Shown here: piece after piece, positions 22,102 through 31,878 of the stretch
Position numbering within the stretch: the first letter of the stretch is position 1
How the letters are laid out: each line of letters opens with the position of its first letter
NCBI GenBank assembly: GCA_000733355.1
Contig: JNVV01000006.1
Span: 41,448-105,447 of the forward strand
Length of the DNA stretch: 64,000 nt
Direction of reading: 5' to 3'
DNA from: Falciphora oryzae
Lineage: Eukaryota; Ascomycota; Sordariomycetes; Magnaporthales; Magnaporthaceae
Notes under the pieces: model-generated
Told to the model about the DNA's origin: nothing
The model's input: the letters and a program-made list of their open reading frames with translations, nothing else
Database searches by the model: none
Translations under genes and position numbers: made by a program

Positions 22102-23836
22102 TCATATGATCCCGCCCGGCGGATCATAGCCGGTAGCAGCTCCGCGTGCCGAAGCCCCCAGGCCCGCGCTCCCCGGAACCTCGCCTGCCAGGTCTACCTG
22201 CGCGTTGTTTGTCTTCCTAAGCATGAACATGGGCTTCTTACCCTCCTTGTCCAGCTGTTTGAAGAGGATGAGAGGCTTCTCATCCAGACCCAGGCACCGC
22301 TCCTGGTCTCCGTACACAATGTACAGTGCGTACTGGTCAGCCGGCGCGTTAATTTGGTACTTCTTGAGCGCCGCCGGCAGGACCTTGTAGCACGGGTCGT
22401 CCATGCTGACCCTGAACGACTTGAATATCTCAACTGAGGCGTTGCTGGCCGAGCTCGGTGTGTCGGGGGCCGGTGTCTGCATCCTCCGGGGTGCCACCGG
22501 CTTGTCGCGCCCACCGTACGCGTAGTCGCTCTCGGCGAACGTCGAGCGGCTGGACGGCGTCGGCTGGTCGGACCGGTACGACCTCGATGCCAGCGTGGTC
22601 CCGCCGAGCGTCGTCGGCGGCGACGTCGGGGACGGAATGTTGGGCGACGGGTACGACGGGGACGTAGCCTGCTGCCCGATGCCGTTGATGGCAAGGTGGC
22701 TCGACGACATGACGGCCCTCTCGGCCGCGCTCGCCGGGTTCAGCGTCTGCTCCACGATAGACCTGTCGTGGGCCGTTTGCAGGTGCGTCGGTGACGTGGC
22801 CTTTGGTGTTGTGCCGAGCATGATCTTCTTGGTGGACCACTGCCGCTTGAGCCCGCCGCCGGACTGGCTGGTGGACGAAGGCGTCGGGGCTGGTGGCGAA
22901 ATCGTGGCGTCGTAGCCGTAGGGCTGGCTGGCGCTGCTGAGGTGAGGCAGCGGCTGCTGTGCGTCCTTAGCCAGCCGCAGCGCCGGGAGCATGTCCTCCC
23001 GCAACCTTCTAAAGTCCTCGGCGAGTCGCCGCAGGTCCTGCTCGAAATGGTTCATCCGCTCGTCGCGCAGCCTCAGCTGCTCCACAATATGCTTGATGTC
23101 CTCCTTGGCGGTCGCGTACTGCGAGTCGTTGTCCGCGGCTGCAGGAGCGTGTATGCGGCGTCGCGCCGAAACGGTCAGTCACCCAGTCGATCGCTCGGGT
23201 CTGCTTGAGCAGTGGGTTGGCAGGCTCGGTAGCCCGATGGGGAAAACTCACACAATGGCACATAGTGGTCGCCCTCTATCGGCACATCCTGGGCCTTCTT
23301 GACGTCGTGCACGCTTTTGAGGATGGTGAGACGGTGGCCAACGCTGTTGATTCCCATGGATTTGAGGTCGTCATGCTGCAACGCGACCAGCGCCTCGCCC
23401 ACTATCTCGTTTTCTGCACAGAGGCAAGCACGCGCAGGCCCCGCAGTTAGAACTGACCGTATTCCAGAGCCCAGCAAGCGATCAAGCAGTAGGCGCGGCA
23501 GCAGGAGCAGAAGCAGAGAGGGCAAGGGGAATGACTTCAGCTGGCATATTGTTCAAACATACCAACAAACCGGGTCGAGTACTGCTCCAGGCCGATGGTG
23601 GCGATGAAGTCGGCGCACTCATCGGCAGTCCATTCCGAGATGATGGTCTCGGGCAGGCGATCGGCGCTGCTACGATAACCATACGTGGTTGGCGTGTGTT
23701 CGTTTGATGGAGGGTTGGACTCGGTGGCCGACCCCTCGGCGTCGGTGGCGTCGATGGGTGAACTGTCGTGTATGTCCCTTTCGTATTCATCATCCGCGTC
23801 CGACTCGGCATACGCGGTCCCGCGTTCGAAGCTCAT
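22102..23836 (-). CDS. STE50: Ste50-type SAM and RA domain MAPK adaptor
   Basis: Cytoplasmic adaptor that tethers the MAPKKK Ste11 to Cdc42/Ras at the membrane in mating, filamentation, osmotic and plant-infection cascades (Mst50 in Magnaporthe). Three exons (23836-23563, 23413-23252, 23138-22102) give 490 residues. After an acidic leader, the SAM domain spans about residues 65-130 (EWTADECADFIATIGLEQY, ALQHDDLKSMGINSVGHRLTIL). A coiled coil follows (about 145-195, EQLRLRDERMNHFEQDLRRL). The middle is a Ser/Thr/Pro-rich linker with many possible MAPK SP/TP sites. The Ras-association domain spans about 375-455 (FKSFRVSMDDPCYKVLPAAL, ALYIVYGDQERCLGLDEKPL). All splices restore phase. The order SAM-coil-RA is that of Ste50. 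Confidence 0.95.
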
Positions 23837-24800
23837 GGCTGGCTCCTGGCCCGCGCGGGGGGCCGACGGCGATGGGGCACAAGGGCAGCGGCGGCAGCCA
23901 GTGCCTGTTATTGAACCCCGACTGCCACCACCGAGCTGGAGCCCTGCCGGTCCTGGCTCACCACGCCCGGTCGGGTCGGATCAGGACCGCGGGGGTTCGG
24001 GCGCGGGTTTGGCTTGGGTCTGGGCCGAGGCCAGCCTGGCCGCCGTGTGCCGCGTTAGAGGCGGGTCGGTCGCCTGGCGTGCTTGACCTTGCGAAAAGCC
24101 TGGCCCGAGGACTGGCTGTCCTCGTTTGACGAGTGCAGGAGCCGGTCGACGCACGACTCTGCTCGCGGGTTCCTGGGGAGTTCGTGGGCTGCTTCAACGC
24201 AGCTGGATGACCGACTTGGAGTCGCACGGGCGAGGATGCAGAGGCAGAGGGATGGTACCATAGACGGGCGGCTAGGGAGGTCGCCAAGGTTGGCCGGTGG
24301 TGGGTTTTTTTGTTTTCTTTTTGGAGGTTTGGCGAAGGTGGTGTCTGGACGAGCTTTGTCGTTACTCCATTCATTGCAGCCGGGGCGATTGGGGGGCGAC
24401 GGCCAATGGCACTGCGACGCCTGCTGCCAGCGCCAGTTTCTGCGCGTGGTACCAGGTACCCAGCCGGCCTCAGCGACCGCTTTGACATTCCAGGTTGAGG
24501 ATACCTCCCATTTTGGCGGGACTATGCTGTAACCGCTGCCTGTTTGGGGCCCACAACCCCACCACATCGGGGTGGCCCCATGGTCCCACTCAACCCGACA
24601 CCACCCGTGCCATCATCAGGCACCTGGGGAGCGAAGGTTTCCCTTTCTATCCGAGCCGCTTCAGATATCTCGGATAACCATCGCCTTAGGTACCTGAATT
24701 GGACGTTCACATGATGTTTATTTTTGATATGTGACACTAGCGCCTCCTATATTGATCATGCCTTGTTTTGACCGTCTGCCTGTGTACTCTCTCACTTTCT
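23837..24800. other. Intergenic, Ste50-like promoter
   Basis: No supported gene. GGTACC occurs twice in tandem at 24449-24460 and once at 24689-24694. It is probably the upstream region of the Ste50-like gene plus the 3' flank of the next minus-strand gene. Confidence 0.55.
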
Positions 24801-26225
24801 TCATCTGGCGGCCCTCCTTCGTATTGTCGTGGGCTTGGTCCGAGCGTCCTCTAGCATCTCTGTGAATTCCTCATATAGCTTCTTCACAACGCCAGCGTCG
24901 ACCCACTCCTCTATGATAGCCACGGAAAGTTCCCTGCGTTGGTTGACTGAGAGGTGCTCCCTCTCCGCCAGCTTCTCCTCGCTGAGCAATCCGCTACCAG
25001 CGAGTTTTTCCCCAACGCAGTCCTTCAGAGAGTGCTTCCAATGGTAGAGATGGTGGGCCGTCAGGGCATTGCTTGCGCAAACCGCACCAACCATCCACAC
25101 CTGGTCGTCTGCCGCGATCACGTTGCCGTCCTCGTCCCTGTTGCCATCGTCCTCGCTCGAGGAGCCGCTCGAGAGCTCTTCCAGCGAGTCCGGGTGGTAG
25201 GGAGCCCCCGTGAACTGGATGGAGCGGGTTGCTCGGTGGTTTGTGCGGTTGCATGCTTGGCACTTGTCCAAGTCTACCGCGCTGGCGGGCGTGCTGTCAA
25301 GGGGGAAATCGTCAATATGGGGGCGTGCGCGGAGGGTTCTGTAGAATTCAGCGGTCCAGGCCGACGACGAGAACCTAGACACCGCGAGGCCCAGAAATTC
25401 ATCGCCGAGTTTGCGCCAGGCCATGCGGTAGGTCGGACTGTTCGTCTCGAAAGAAGGGTTGATGTGGCATTGGACGAGCCATTCGATCGCGTCCAGGAAA
25501 TAAGCCTCCATCGGCTTGCGGGACTGGGCTGTAAATTCCAAAGGAATGCCCAAGTCAGCCCCCTCCAACGAAGTCGGGGCGCCAATCATGTCCACATCAT
25601 CGTCGATAAAGTCGTCCGTGTTTGTATTTATGGCTTGGCCGATGCTGGATTCGTTGGCTCCATCGTCCTCTTTCTTTCCAGGACCAAGGTGGTCGTCACT
25701 TTCCTCGTCGTCGAACTGATTCAGAGCTGGGTGCTCGGGATCAGTATCGTACTCACCCGCGCGCTCTTCCTCAGACGATGAGGACGGCTCATCGGTCTTG
25801 CTAACTCCCCCGCGTTTTCTACGGCGTCGGAGCAGCTCAAGGTGCTTGTTCCGCCGTGATCGGCGTCCCGCTTGGGAGCCACGGACCCGGCCACTCGAGC
25901 CCGGCGTCCCCTCAGCTCCATGCTCGAGGATTTCCTCGACCCTGAGGGCGCCCTTGTGGACAAGCCGCCGCCGTTTAGCGTTTGACGGGGGGGCATCATC
26001 GTAATCGCTGCCGCCCTCGCTCGAGGCGACACGCTTGCGGCGATGACGGTTGTGACGCGTTGGTGTTCGCTTTACCGGAACCGCGTCTTCCTCCGACTCG
26101 CCGCCTCCATCGTCCCGGCCCGAGAAGCGCGACGGGTTACTGGGCTGCCCTCGATCCTTGTCGAGTTGAGGTGCAGCGCCGTTGGAAGTGGCATGTCCTG
26201 CAGCTGTGTCCGATTTACCACCCAT
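24801..26225 (-). CDS. DUF4211-like nuclear protein
   Basis: An intronless frame gives 474 residues from the ATG at 26225. The longer frame opens with GTG at 26243, so the first ATG is preferred. Residues 1-200 are highly charged and disordered, with several basic clusters (RHNRHRRKR, NAKRRR, GRRSRRNKH, RRRRKR) that fit nuclear localisation, alternating with acidic Ser/Glu stretches. The C-terminal half is folded (EAYFLDAIEWLVQCHINPSF, KLGDEFLGLAVSRFSSSAW). It carries a CX2C pair (DKCQACNRTNH) and helical ends (GAVCASNALTAHHLYHWKH). This arrangement resembles the fungal DUF4211 domain. That family call is from memory of its motif pattern and its role is unknown. The CQAC...H pattern could bind zinc, which is inference. 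Confidence 0.8.
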   Translation of the reverse strand: MGGKSDTAAGHATSNGAAPQLDKDRGQPSNPSRFSGRDDGGGESEEDAVPVKRTPTRHNRHRRKRVASSEGGSDYDDAPPSNAKRRRLVHKGALRVEEILEHGAEGTPGSSGRVRGSQAGRRSRRNKHLELLRRRRKRGGVSKTDEPSSSSEEERAGEYDTDPEHPALNQFDDEESDDHLGPGKKEDDGANESSIGQAINTNTDDFIDDDVDMIGAPTSLEGADLGIPLEFTAQSRKPMEAYFLDAIEWLVQCHINPSFETNSPTYRMAWRKLGDEFLGLAVSRFSSSAWTAEFYRTLRARPHIDDFPLDSTPASAVDLDKCQACNRTNHRATRSIQFTGAPYHPDSLEELSSGSSSEDDGNRDEDGNVIAADDQVWMVGAVCASNALTAHHLYHWKHSLKDCVGEKLAGSGLLSEEKLAEREHLSVNQRRELSVAIIEEWVDAGVVKKLYEEFTEMLEDARTKPTTIRRRAAR

Positions 26226-26538
26226 GATGGCTTGACCAGTCACTGGGAAATTAAAAGATACATCAGTAAGAGCCTAAAGTGGCACCAGATAAATACCCGG
26301 ATAGAGGCGAGGTGGCTCTGAGGCACATGTGGTGCAAGTAGATACAGTACTTACCCAACGCATTCCCGCGCGCTGCTGCTTCTTTCCTCGCTCGAGTTGA
26401 CTTGGTAGCATCATCACCTGGTGGGGGCCGAGGGGAGTAGGCGTGGCGATACTGCCTGTGAGGTTGAATCCTTGTTTTGTTATGTGTGTGTTTTTTTCTT
26501 TCCTTCTTTTTCACCATACCGGGGGAGGCTGATGATTT

Positions 26539-26560
26539 AAAAAAAAAAAAAAAAAAAAAA
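26539..26560. repeat. Poly-A tract, 22 nt
   Basis: Run of A on the plus strand in the upstream region of the DUF4211-like gene. Confidence 0.95.
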
Positions 26561-27917
26561 CCCACTGGCACACGCGTTGGGGCCAATAAACCATATCACG
26601 GTGCACGCGTACAAACGCCCGCAAAAAAAAAAGTTGAACGTTGTGGAGGGGTGCAAAAGTGTTTTGCTGCCTTCCAGCGTTAGCACAGTATAAATTTGCC
26701 GTAATGATGTCGTAGTTGTTCAATGCGTGTGACATTTCGGATGCATTGGCCTGATACTGCGCTCCAGGACCTTGACATCCCGCTGGAAAGGGCAACAGCC
26801 CCAAGATCGGTCCCGGCAGTCTCCTAGACCTGGAGTATTCCAAGCTTCCCGGTGCCCATTATTAGCTGCGTCGGGTTGACCTCGAGATCACCATATAAAG
26901 CGTGCCCCTCCAAATTGTGGCCTAGATGAAAGTTATTACGAATATGTTGGCCACCTAGTCCCCCGTAGCATCGTAGAGCCCTTCCTAGGTGGGAAATAGG
27001 ATGCTGAAGTGTTTAACTATCATTATCGATACAGGAACGGTGACTCTCGCCATGTCCGCGGATGGCGGGGGAAAGCAAGAAAGGCATTGATACACACGGG
27101 ATACTAAAGGCGAAGCAACATGAATGTATCAAGCGCCAGCAGACACTTTTCGGCTTTTCCCGTCCATTGCACCAATGGATCTCTCATACCTACCCTAATA
27201 TCTAACAAACCCTTTGCTTTCGACGGCAAGTTTTACCTCGCTGAGATCTCCTCCGAGGGTCTCGAACTCTAACACTAGGCGCTAGATGGGGCCTGACCCG
27301 ACGGCACCAATGTGTGCAGGACGGAACATGGATCTGAGGGCGGCACTGAGATAGGTAGTTTATCATGTTGCACGTTGGGATGGCTGATGAACGCATTAGT
27401 GAATGCAGGGTTTCCAAAGCCAGGCTGCAATGGAAAAAGGGTATGAGAGGCTGTGGGAGTGCCGATGCAACTGCGAAAACTTTCACAAGCATACACAGCA
27501 CCCAAGGCGTATGATAACGAATCGTGTAGACGATAGCGGAGGAGAGCAGCTGGTGTCACGGCGATTTGATCCAGATGTATCACTTGTATGAACTGAGGTG
27601 AAATTAAGATATATTTTTTGAAAACTCTTGGGTCTGGTTATTAATAAGTGCGACCCGCAGAACTTCTTTTTATAAGCCACATGGTTGTTCCTCTATACCA
27701 GTTCGCCTGCCCATCCGGGAACGAAGTGCCGGCGGGACTTGAAACAAGGAGGGTGATGGAATACAAAAAGAAAAACCACATCACACCCGTGACAGAAGTA
27801 ACAACATCAGAGTCCCAAAAACGGTCATAGACAGTATTGTAGACTTGTCTCCATAGTTGGGAGTTGGCCGAGGCAGCACAGGGGGGTTAGCAAACCAGTA
27901 TGTGTGCAAGCGCAGGG

Positions 27918-27939
27918 AAAAAAAAAAAAAAAAAAAAAA
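27918..27939. repeat. Poly-A tract, 22 nt
   Basis: Run of A on the plus strand about 80 nt beyond the 3' end of the serine palmitoyltransferase gene. Confidence 0.95.
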
Positions 27940-28020
27940 GACCGTTGCAGAAGCTGGCTGCTCAAGCCATGGCTGTGTCTTCGAGGCACGATGCACGGCT
28001 GCTCGACGCATGACCAACCA

Positions 28021-30033
28021 TTAGCGCAGTCGCTCCTGAGCGTCGTTTACTCCGCGGGCGATGACGTCCTCAAGTTTCCATCGTGGCGGGTTGACGACAC
28101 CCTCGAGACCATGCGCCTTCCGCCACTGGCTCTCGGTCTCGGGTGTCACGCCTTCCGGCAGGGGGTCGAGCCCTCCGGCGATGCCTGTTGAGAACTTGAG
28201 CTGCAGAATATCGCCGACCTCATCACATGCAGCAAGGAGACGGTCCAGGTCGTCCTTGTTGTGAGCCGCCGAGACGCAGAAGCGCGCGCGCGAACTGATC
28301 AAGGGGGTGGCGGGATAGCCGACGATGACGATAGAGATCTTCCTCTTGAGCATTTCGTGGCTAAAGGCTGGCATCTTGCCGGGATGGTACAGCATGAGGG
28401 GGATGATGGGTGAGTCGTCGTGGCCATAGACAATAAAGCCAAGGCGCTTTAGCCCCAGGCGGAGATAGCGTGAGTTGAAGGCGATGCGCTGCAGTCTCTC
28501 CTCGCCCTGGCCGGGCGCCAGCTCGCCCGTAATCAGTTTGAGAGACGCCAGAATCTGCATCAGCACGCAGGGCGTGGGCGACTCGCCGAGAAGACTAGCG
28601 TTGTTGGAGAACCTGAGCTTGTCGATGATGCGCCTCTCGGCCGCGACGTAGCCGCCGTTGGCGCCAAACGACTTTGTAAGAGTGCCCATCAGGATGTCCA
28701 CCTCTGCCGGGTCAATACCAAAATAGTCGCACACGCCGCGGCCACGGGGGCCCAGGGCCCCAACGCTGTGTGCCTCGTCGACAAAGAGGAAGAACTTGTA
28801 CTTTTTCTTGAGCTCGATGATGCCCGGCAGGTCGCACATGGTGCCCTCCATCGAGTACAGGCCCTCGACGGCGACAAGAATCTTTTTCCACGGGCGATGG
28901 GTGCGGGGCTGTCCCTGGGAGATTGCGTCCCGCAGCTTCTTCTCCAGGTCGTCCATGTCATTGTGCCTGAAGGACTGGATCACGGCGCCCGAGACGCGGG
29001 CGCCAATGCGGATGGAGGCGTGGTTCAGCTCGTCCGACAGGATTAGGCAGCCCTTGGAGACGAGAGCGGGGAAAGAGCTGGCGTTGGTGACAAAACCCAT
29101 GGAGAAGACCATGGCGGCGGGCTTGCCTACGAATTGGGCCACCTCGCGCTCGACCTCGAGCACAAGGTCCGAGGTGCCGGCGTCGACCCGGGGACTGCAA
29201 AAGCTGAGACCATAGCGCTTGACACATTCCTCGACCGCGTCGGCACAGGGGCCTTCAGACTGCGCGAAGCCCAGGTAGTTGTAGGAGCTCATGTTGAGGG
29301 TTTCGGTGTGGGTACCGCTGAACCTGTAGGTGCGGTTGAAGTCGTCCGACTTGCGGTCCATGAGGGTGATGAAGCGGCCAGGAACGCCCGTGGTGGGGCG
29401 GGCGAAGCAGTCGTCCAGACGCATCTTGAGGCGCCGGACGTAGAAGTTATCGAAGTCGTCGTTCAGCGGAGCGTAGCCGTTGGCGGCCTTGAGGGAGGCA
29501 TAGTGCTTCTGGTTGCCGAGCCGCTTGCCAAAGAAGTCGCGGATGTGGCCGACCAGGATGAGGATAAGGTAGCTGATGTAGGTGGTGAGGACGTAGTAGT
29601 AGGGCGGCTCGTCGAGGACGGGCGTCTCGAGCGGCTCGCCCTGGTGCTTGCTGACATAGCGGTGGGCGGGCGAGATCAGGGGACCGAACTCGGCATCGGC
29701 CCGCTGCTGGCGACGAGGCTCGGTCCCATGGGCGGGCTGGAACAGGGTCGTGGACGACACATCGGAGCCAGGCTCTCCCGGGCTGGCCACGCCCGAAAGC
29801 GAGATGGTGGGAAGAGAATACGGAGCGCCGTTGAGCTGGGGCGAAGGGCTGTTCGCCTGCTGCTGCTGCTGGTTTTGCATGGCCAGAGAGAGGGCCTGCT
29901 GGGCGGATGACGGCTCCTTGGCCCTGGCGGCGAAGAGCTGGGTGAAGCGATTGCCTTTGGGCTGTGAGGATTTTCTGTCCTGTGGCATGCTGGCGGTGGT
30001 CGAAAAGGGATTCGCGAGTAGCTTTCGGGGCAT
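28021..30033 (-). CDS. LCB2: Serine palmitoyltransferase subunit 2 (LCB2)
   Basis: PLP-dependent catalytic subunit in the ER membrane. With LCB1 it condenses L-serine and palmitoyl-CoA to 3-ketosphinganine, the first step of sphingolipid synthesis. The intronless frame encodes 670 residues from the ATG at 30033; an alternative ATG at 29988 would drop 15 residues. The first 140 residues are variable. A membrane span near 160-180 (YVLTTYISYLILILVGHI) precedes the alpha-oxoamine synthase fold. Visible landmarks are YNYLGFAQSEGPC, SPRVDAGTSDLVLEVE, SDELNHASIRIGARVSGA, VEGLYSMEGT, FVDEAHSVGALGPRGRG (PLP Asp/His region) and the Schiff-base site GTLTKSFGANGGYVA with the lysine at about 454. The conserved FCVSAAHNKDDLDRLL closes the core. 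The length is slightly above yeast Lcb2 because of the N-terminal extension. Confidence 0.97.
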   Translation of the reverse strand: MPRKLLANPFSTTASMPQDRKSSQPKGNRFTQLFAARAKEPSSAQQALSLAMQNQQQQQANSPSPQLNGAPYSLPTISLSGVASPGEPGSDVSSTTLFQPAHGTEPRRQQRADAEFGPLISPAHRYVSKHQGEPLETPVLDEPPYYYVLTTYISYLILILVGHIRDFFGKRLGNQKHYASLKAANGYAPLNDDFDNFYVRRLKMRLDDCFARPTTGVPGRFITLMDRKSDDFNRTYRFSGTHTETLNMSSYNYLGFAQSEGPCADAVEECVKRYGLSFCSPRVDAGTSDLVLEVEREVAQFVGKPAAMVFSMGFVTNASSFPALVSKGCLILSDELNHASIRIGARVSGAVIQSFRHNDMDDLEKKLRDAISQGQPRTHRPWKKILVAVEGLYSMEGTMCDLPGIIELKKKYKFFLFVDEAHSVGALGPRGRGVCDYFGIDPAEVDILMGTLTKSFGANGGYVAAERRIIDKLRFSNNASLLGESPTPCVLMQILASLKLITGELAPGQGEERLQRIAFNSRYLRLGLKRLGFIVYGHDDSPIIPLMLYHPGKMPAFSHEMLKRKISIVIVGYPATPLISSRARFCVSAAHNKDDLDRLLAACDEVGDILQLKFSTGIAGGLDPLPEGVTPETESQWRKAHGLEGVVNPPRWKLEDVIARGVNDAQERLR

Positions 30034-31878
30034 CGCTCCAGGGAAGAAGCGAGCGGGAACAGGGAGTCGAGAGCGGGGGCAGCAGGAACCAGCGGGCACG
30101 AGGGTCGATAGGCAGTGCCCGCGAGGATCCAGGGGTGGGGTCGTGCCAGTTGGCGCAAAGATGAGGGCGGGAGTTTATGCTGCCATGGCACCACGGGTCA
30201 GCGTCAATTGTCGCGAGCGCGCAGAGAGAGGAGGGACAAGCCGGGGCGGTGACGGGCGCGGGCAGGGCGGCATTGGGGACTCACCGAAACAGGGCATTAG
30301 AAATGATTCTCGGAAGCAGATACTGTGACGTCCAGACTAAGGAGAGCAAGCTGTACGTTGCGACCACCGAGGGGCCTCTCGAGGGCGCGATCCGACAGAT
30401 TGTGGTCGGGAGGGTGATGCGGAGCTGCGGCAGCTGGGAGCTGGAGCTGCAACCGGATCCGAAGGTATCGAATTGGCTGACGGCGGCGGGCGGGAGGCGA
30501 AGTCCACTTGAGGGAGTCGCGTCCCTGGTCGGGGGCTTATCCCTGGGCGGTGCTGGAAGTGCACAGTGCTACGCTGTTGACATCAGACAGCTTCTTGCCA
30601 GGCGTTTTTTTCTTTTCTATCCTGTGCTGGCCGTCCCCTGCCAGCCCCTTTTCAGCCGTGGTCCGGCCCCACTTCGTCGGTCGATCTCAACTCGATTGCG
30701 CGGGTCCAGGTACCAAGGTGTGGACCAAACACCTTATGTAAGTGTCAAATCGGAGGCGTCGGAAACGGTGAAGACAGGCAGGGCAGTCCCAATCTGGGGA
30801 GTTGGTTCCAAGACAGAGATGGAAAAAGAGAAGGAAGAAAAAGAAAAGAAAAAAAAAAATACTGCGAGGAAGTTTTGGTAATTAAATAGATACAAAAGGC
30901 CATGTAAATTTTTCAATTGAAGCTCGAAACGTGCAATTTAAATGACCAGAGAGTCGGAGGGACAAAATAGGGGATGATGATGGACGGGTCGAGAATGCTC
31001 TCTCCGGTCGACACTCTGGGCCGCAAGTGGGAAATTAACCTACTGCGTACCGTCATTTGTCGGGTACCCAACCAGGGAGGCGCCCCTGCTCGACGCTCCT
31101 TTGGGAGGGTGTGGATGCTCGAGGAAGATGCGAGGTGCAGGTTTGCTGGATTAAAAACAGGAGCAAAAAAAGAAAAAGAAAAATACATTGCCCCCGGCCT
31201 GTCCGACATTCCTCCCGCCGGTATTCTTCGCCGAATTGCCGCTAACAGCGCTCGACCAGAGGGAGCGGCCGAGGGCAGACCCTGCTTCTCATGTCGTGTG
31301 GACTACACAGTCTGCTCCTGCGTGTTTTGCTATTGCTGTTTTGGTTCTATTTCGCTGATTATTCGCTGTATTTCCCCCTTATTTTGTTTTCTCGTTCTTT
31401 TTTTTTTTTTTTTTTTTCGTACGGCCCAAATTAGCCTCTCCCGCTGACAGGTGCCCCGCAGCCCACCATGCCCGCGCTGCACACCTCCATCGCAGAATAC
31501 CTGCCAAGCCGGAGACAGCTCGCAATGCCGGCGGTAGTCGGCAAGCCTCGGTGCAGTAGCCCGAGCAGACAAGGCCGACGGGCGGAATGGGCGTAGCCCT
31601 CGGCTGGCTGGGCTCGGTCCGGCCGCGGGGGTCTGTGCCGTGCGTGATTAGAAGAGAGAGGCTCAGGTACCTTGGACCTAGCGTCGTAGACTCGTAGACT
31701 CCTTTTTATACCCCCGAAGGCACGCACTGGTGCCCCTCCTGAGCGGGCTCCCCCATCGTCTCCGAGTGCTCATCCATCCCCCGCCATCAGCGCACAGCCT
31801 ACCAGCCACCAGCCATATTAAAAGTGGAAGAAGAAGAAGAAGAAGAAGGAGAAACAACCTCGCGCCCTGCAACCTATC
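30034..31878. other. Divergent intergenic region of LCB2 and acetoacetyl-CoA synthetase
   Basis: No supported gene. It carries GGTACC at 30709-30714 and 31666-31671, a T tract at 31398-31417 and a GAA-rich leader (about 31825-31850) just before the synthetase start. It is the upstream region of both flanking genes. Confidence 0.6.
31398..31417. repeat. Poly-T tract, 20 nt
   Basis: Run of T on the plus strand in the LCB2/acetoacetyl-CoA synthetase divergent region. Confidence 0.95.

Larger units (their letters stand above)
26226..28020. other. Intergenic, 1.8 kb
   Basis: No supported gene. It contains A tracts at 26539-26560 and 27918-27939 and AT-rich DNA at 27590-27680. A minus-strand B-box-like string near 27255-27275 does not fold into a tRNA. 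Confidence 0.55.

Noticed and set aside
27240..27300. Another B-box-like string on the minus strand
   Set aside because: Only the B box matches; the flanks do not fold as tRNA.
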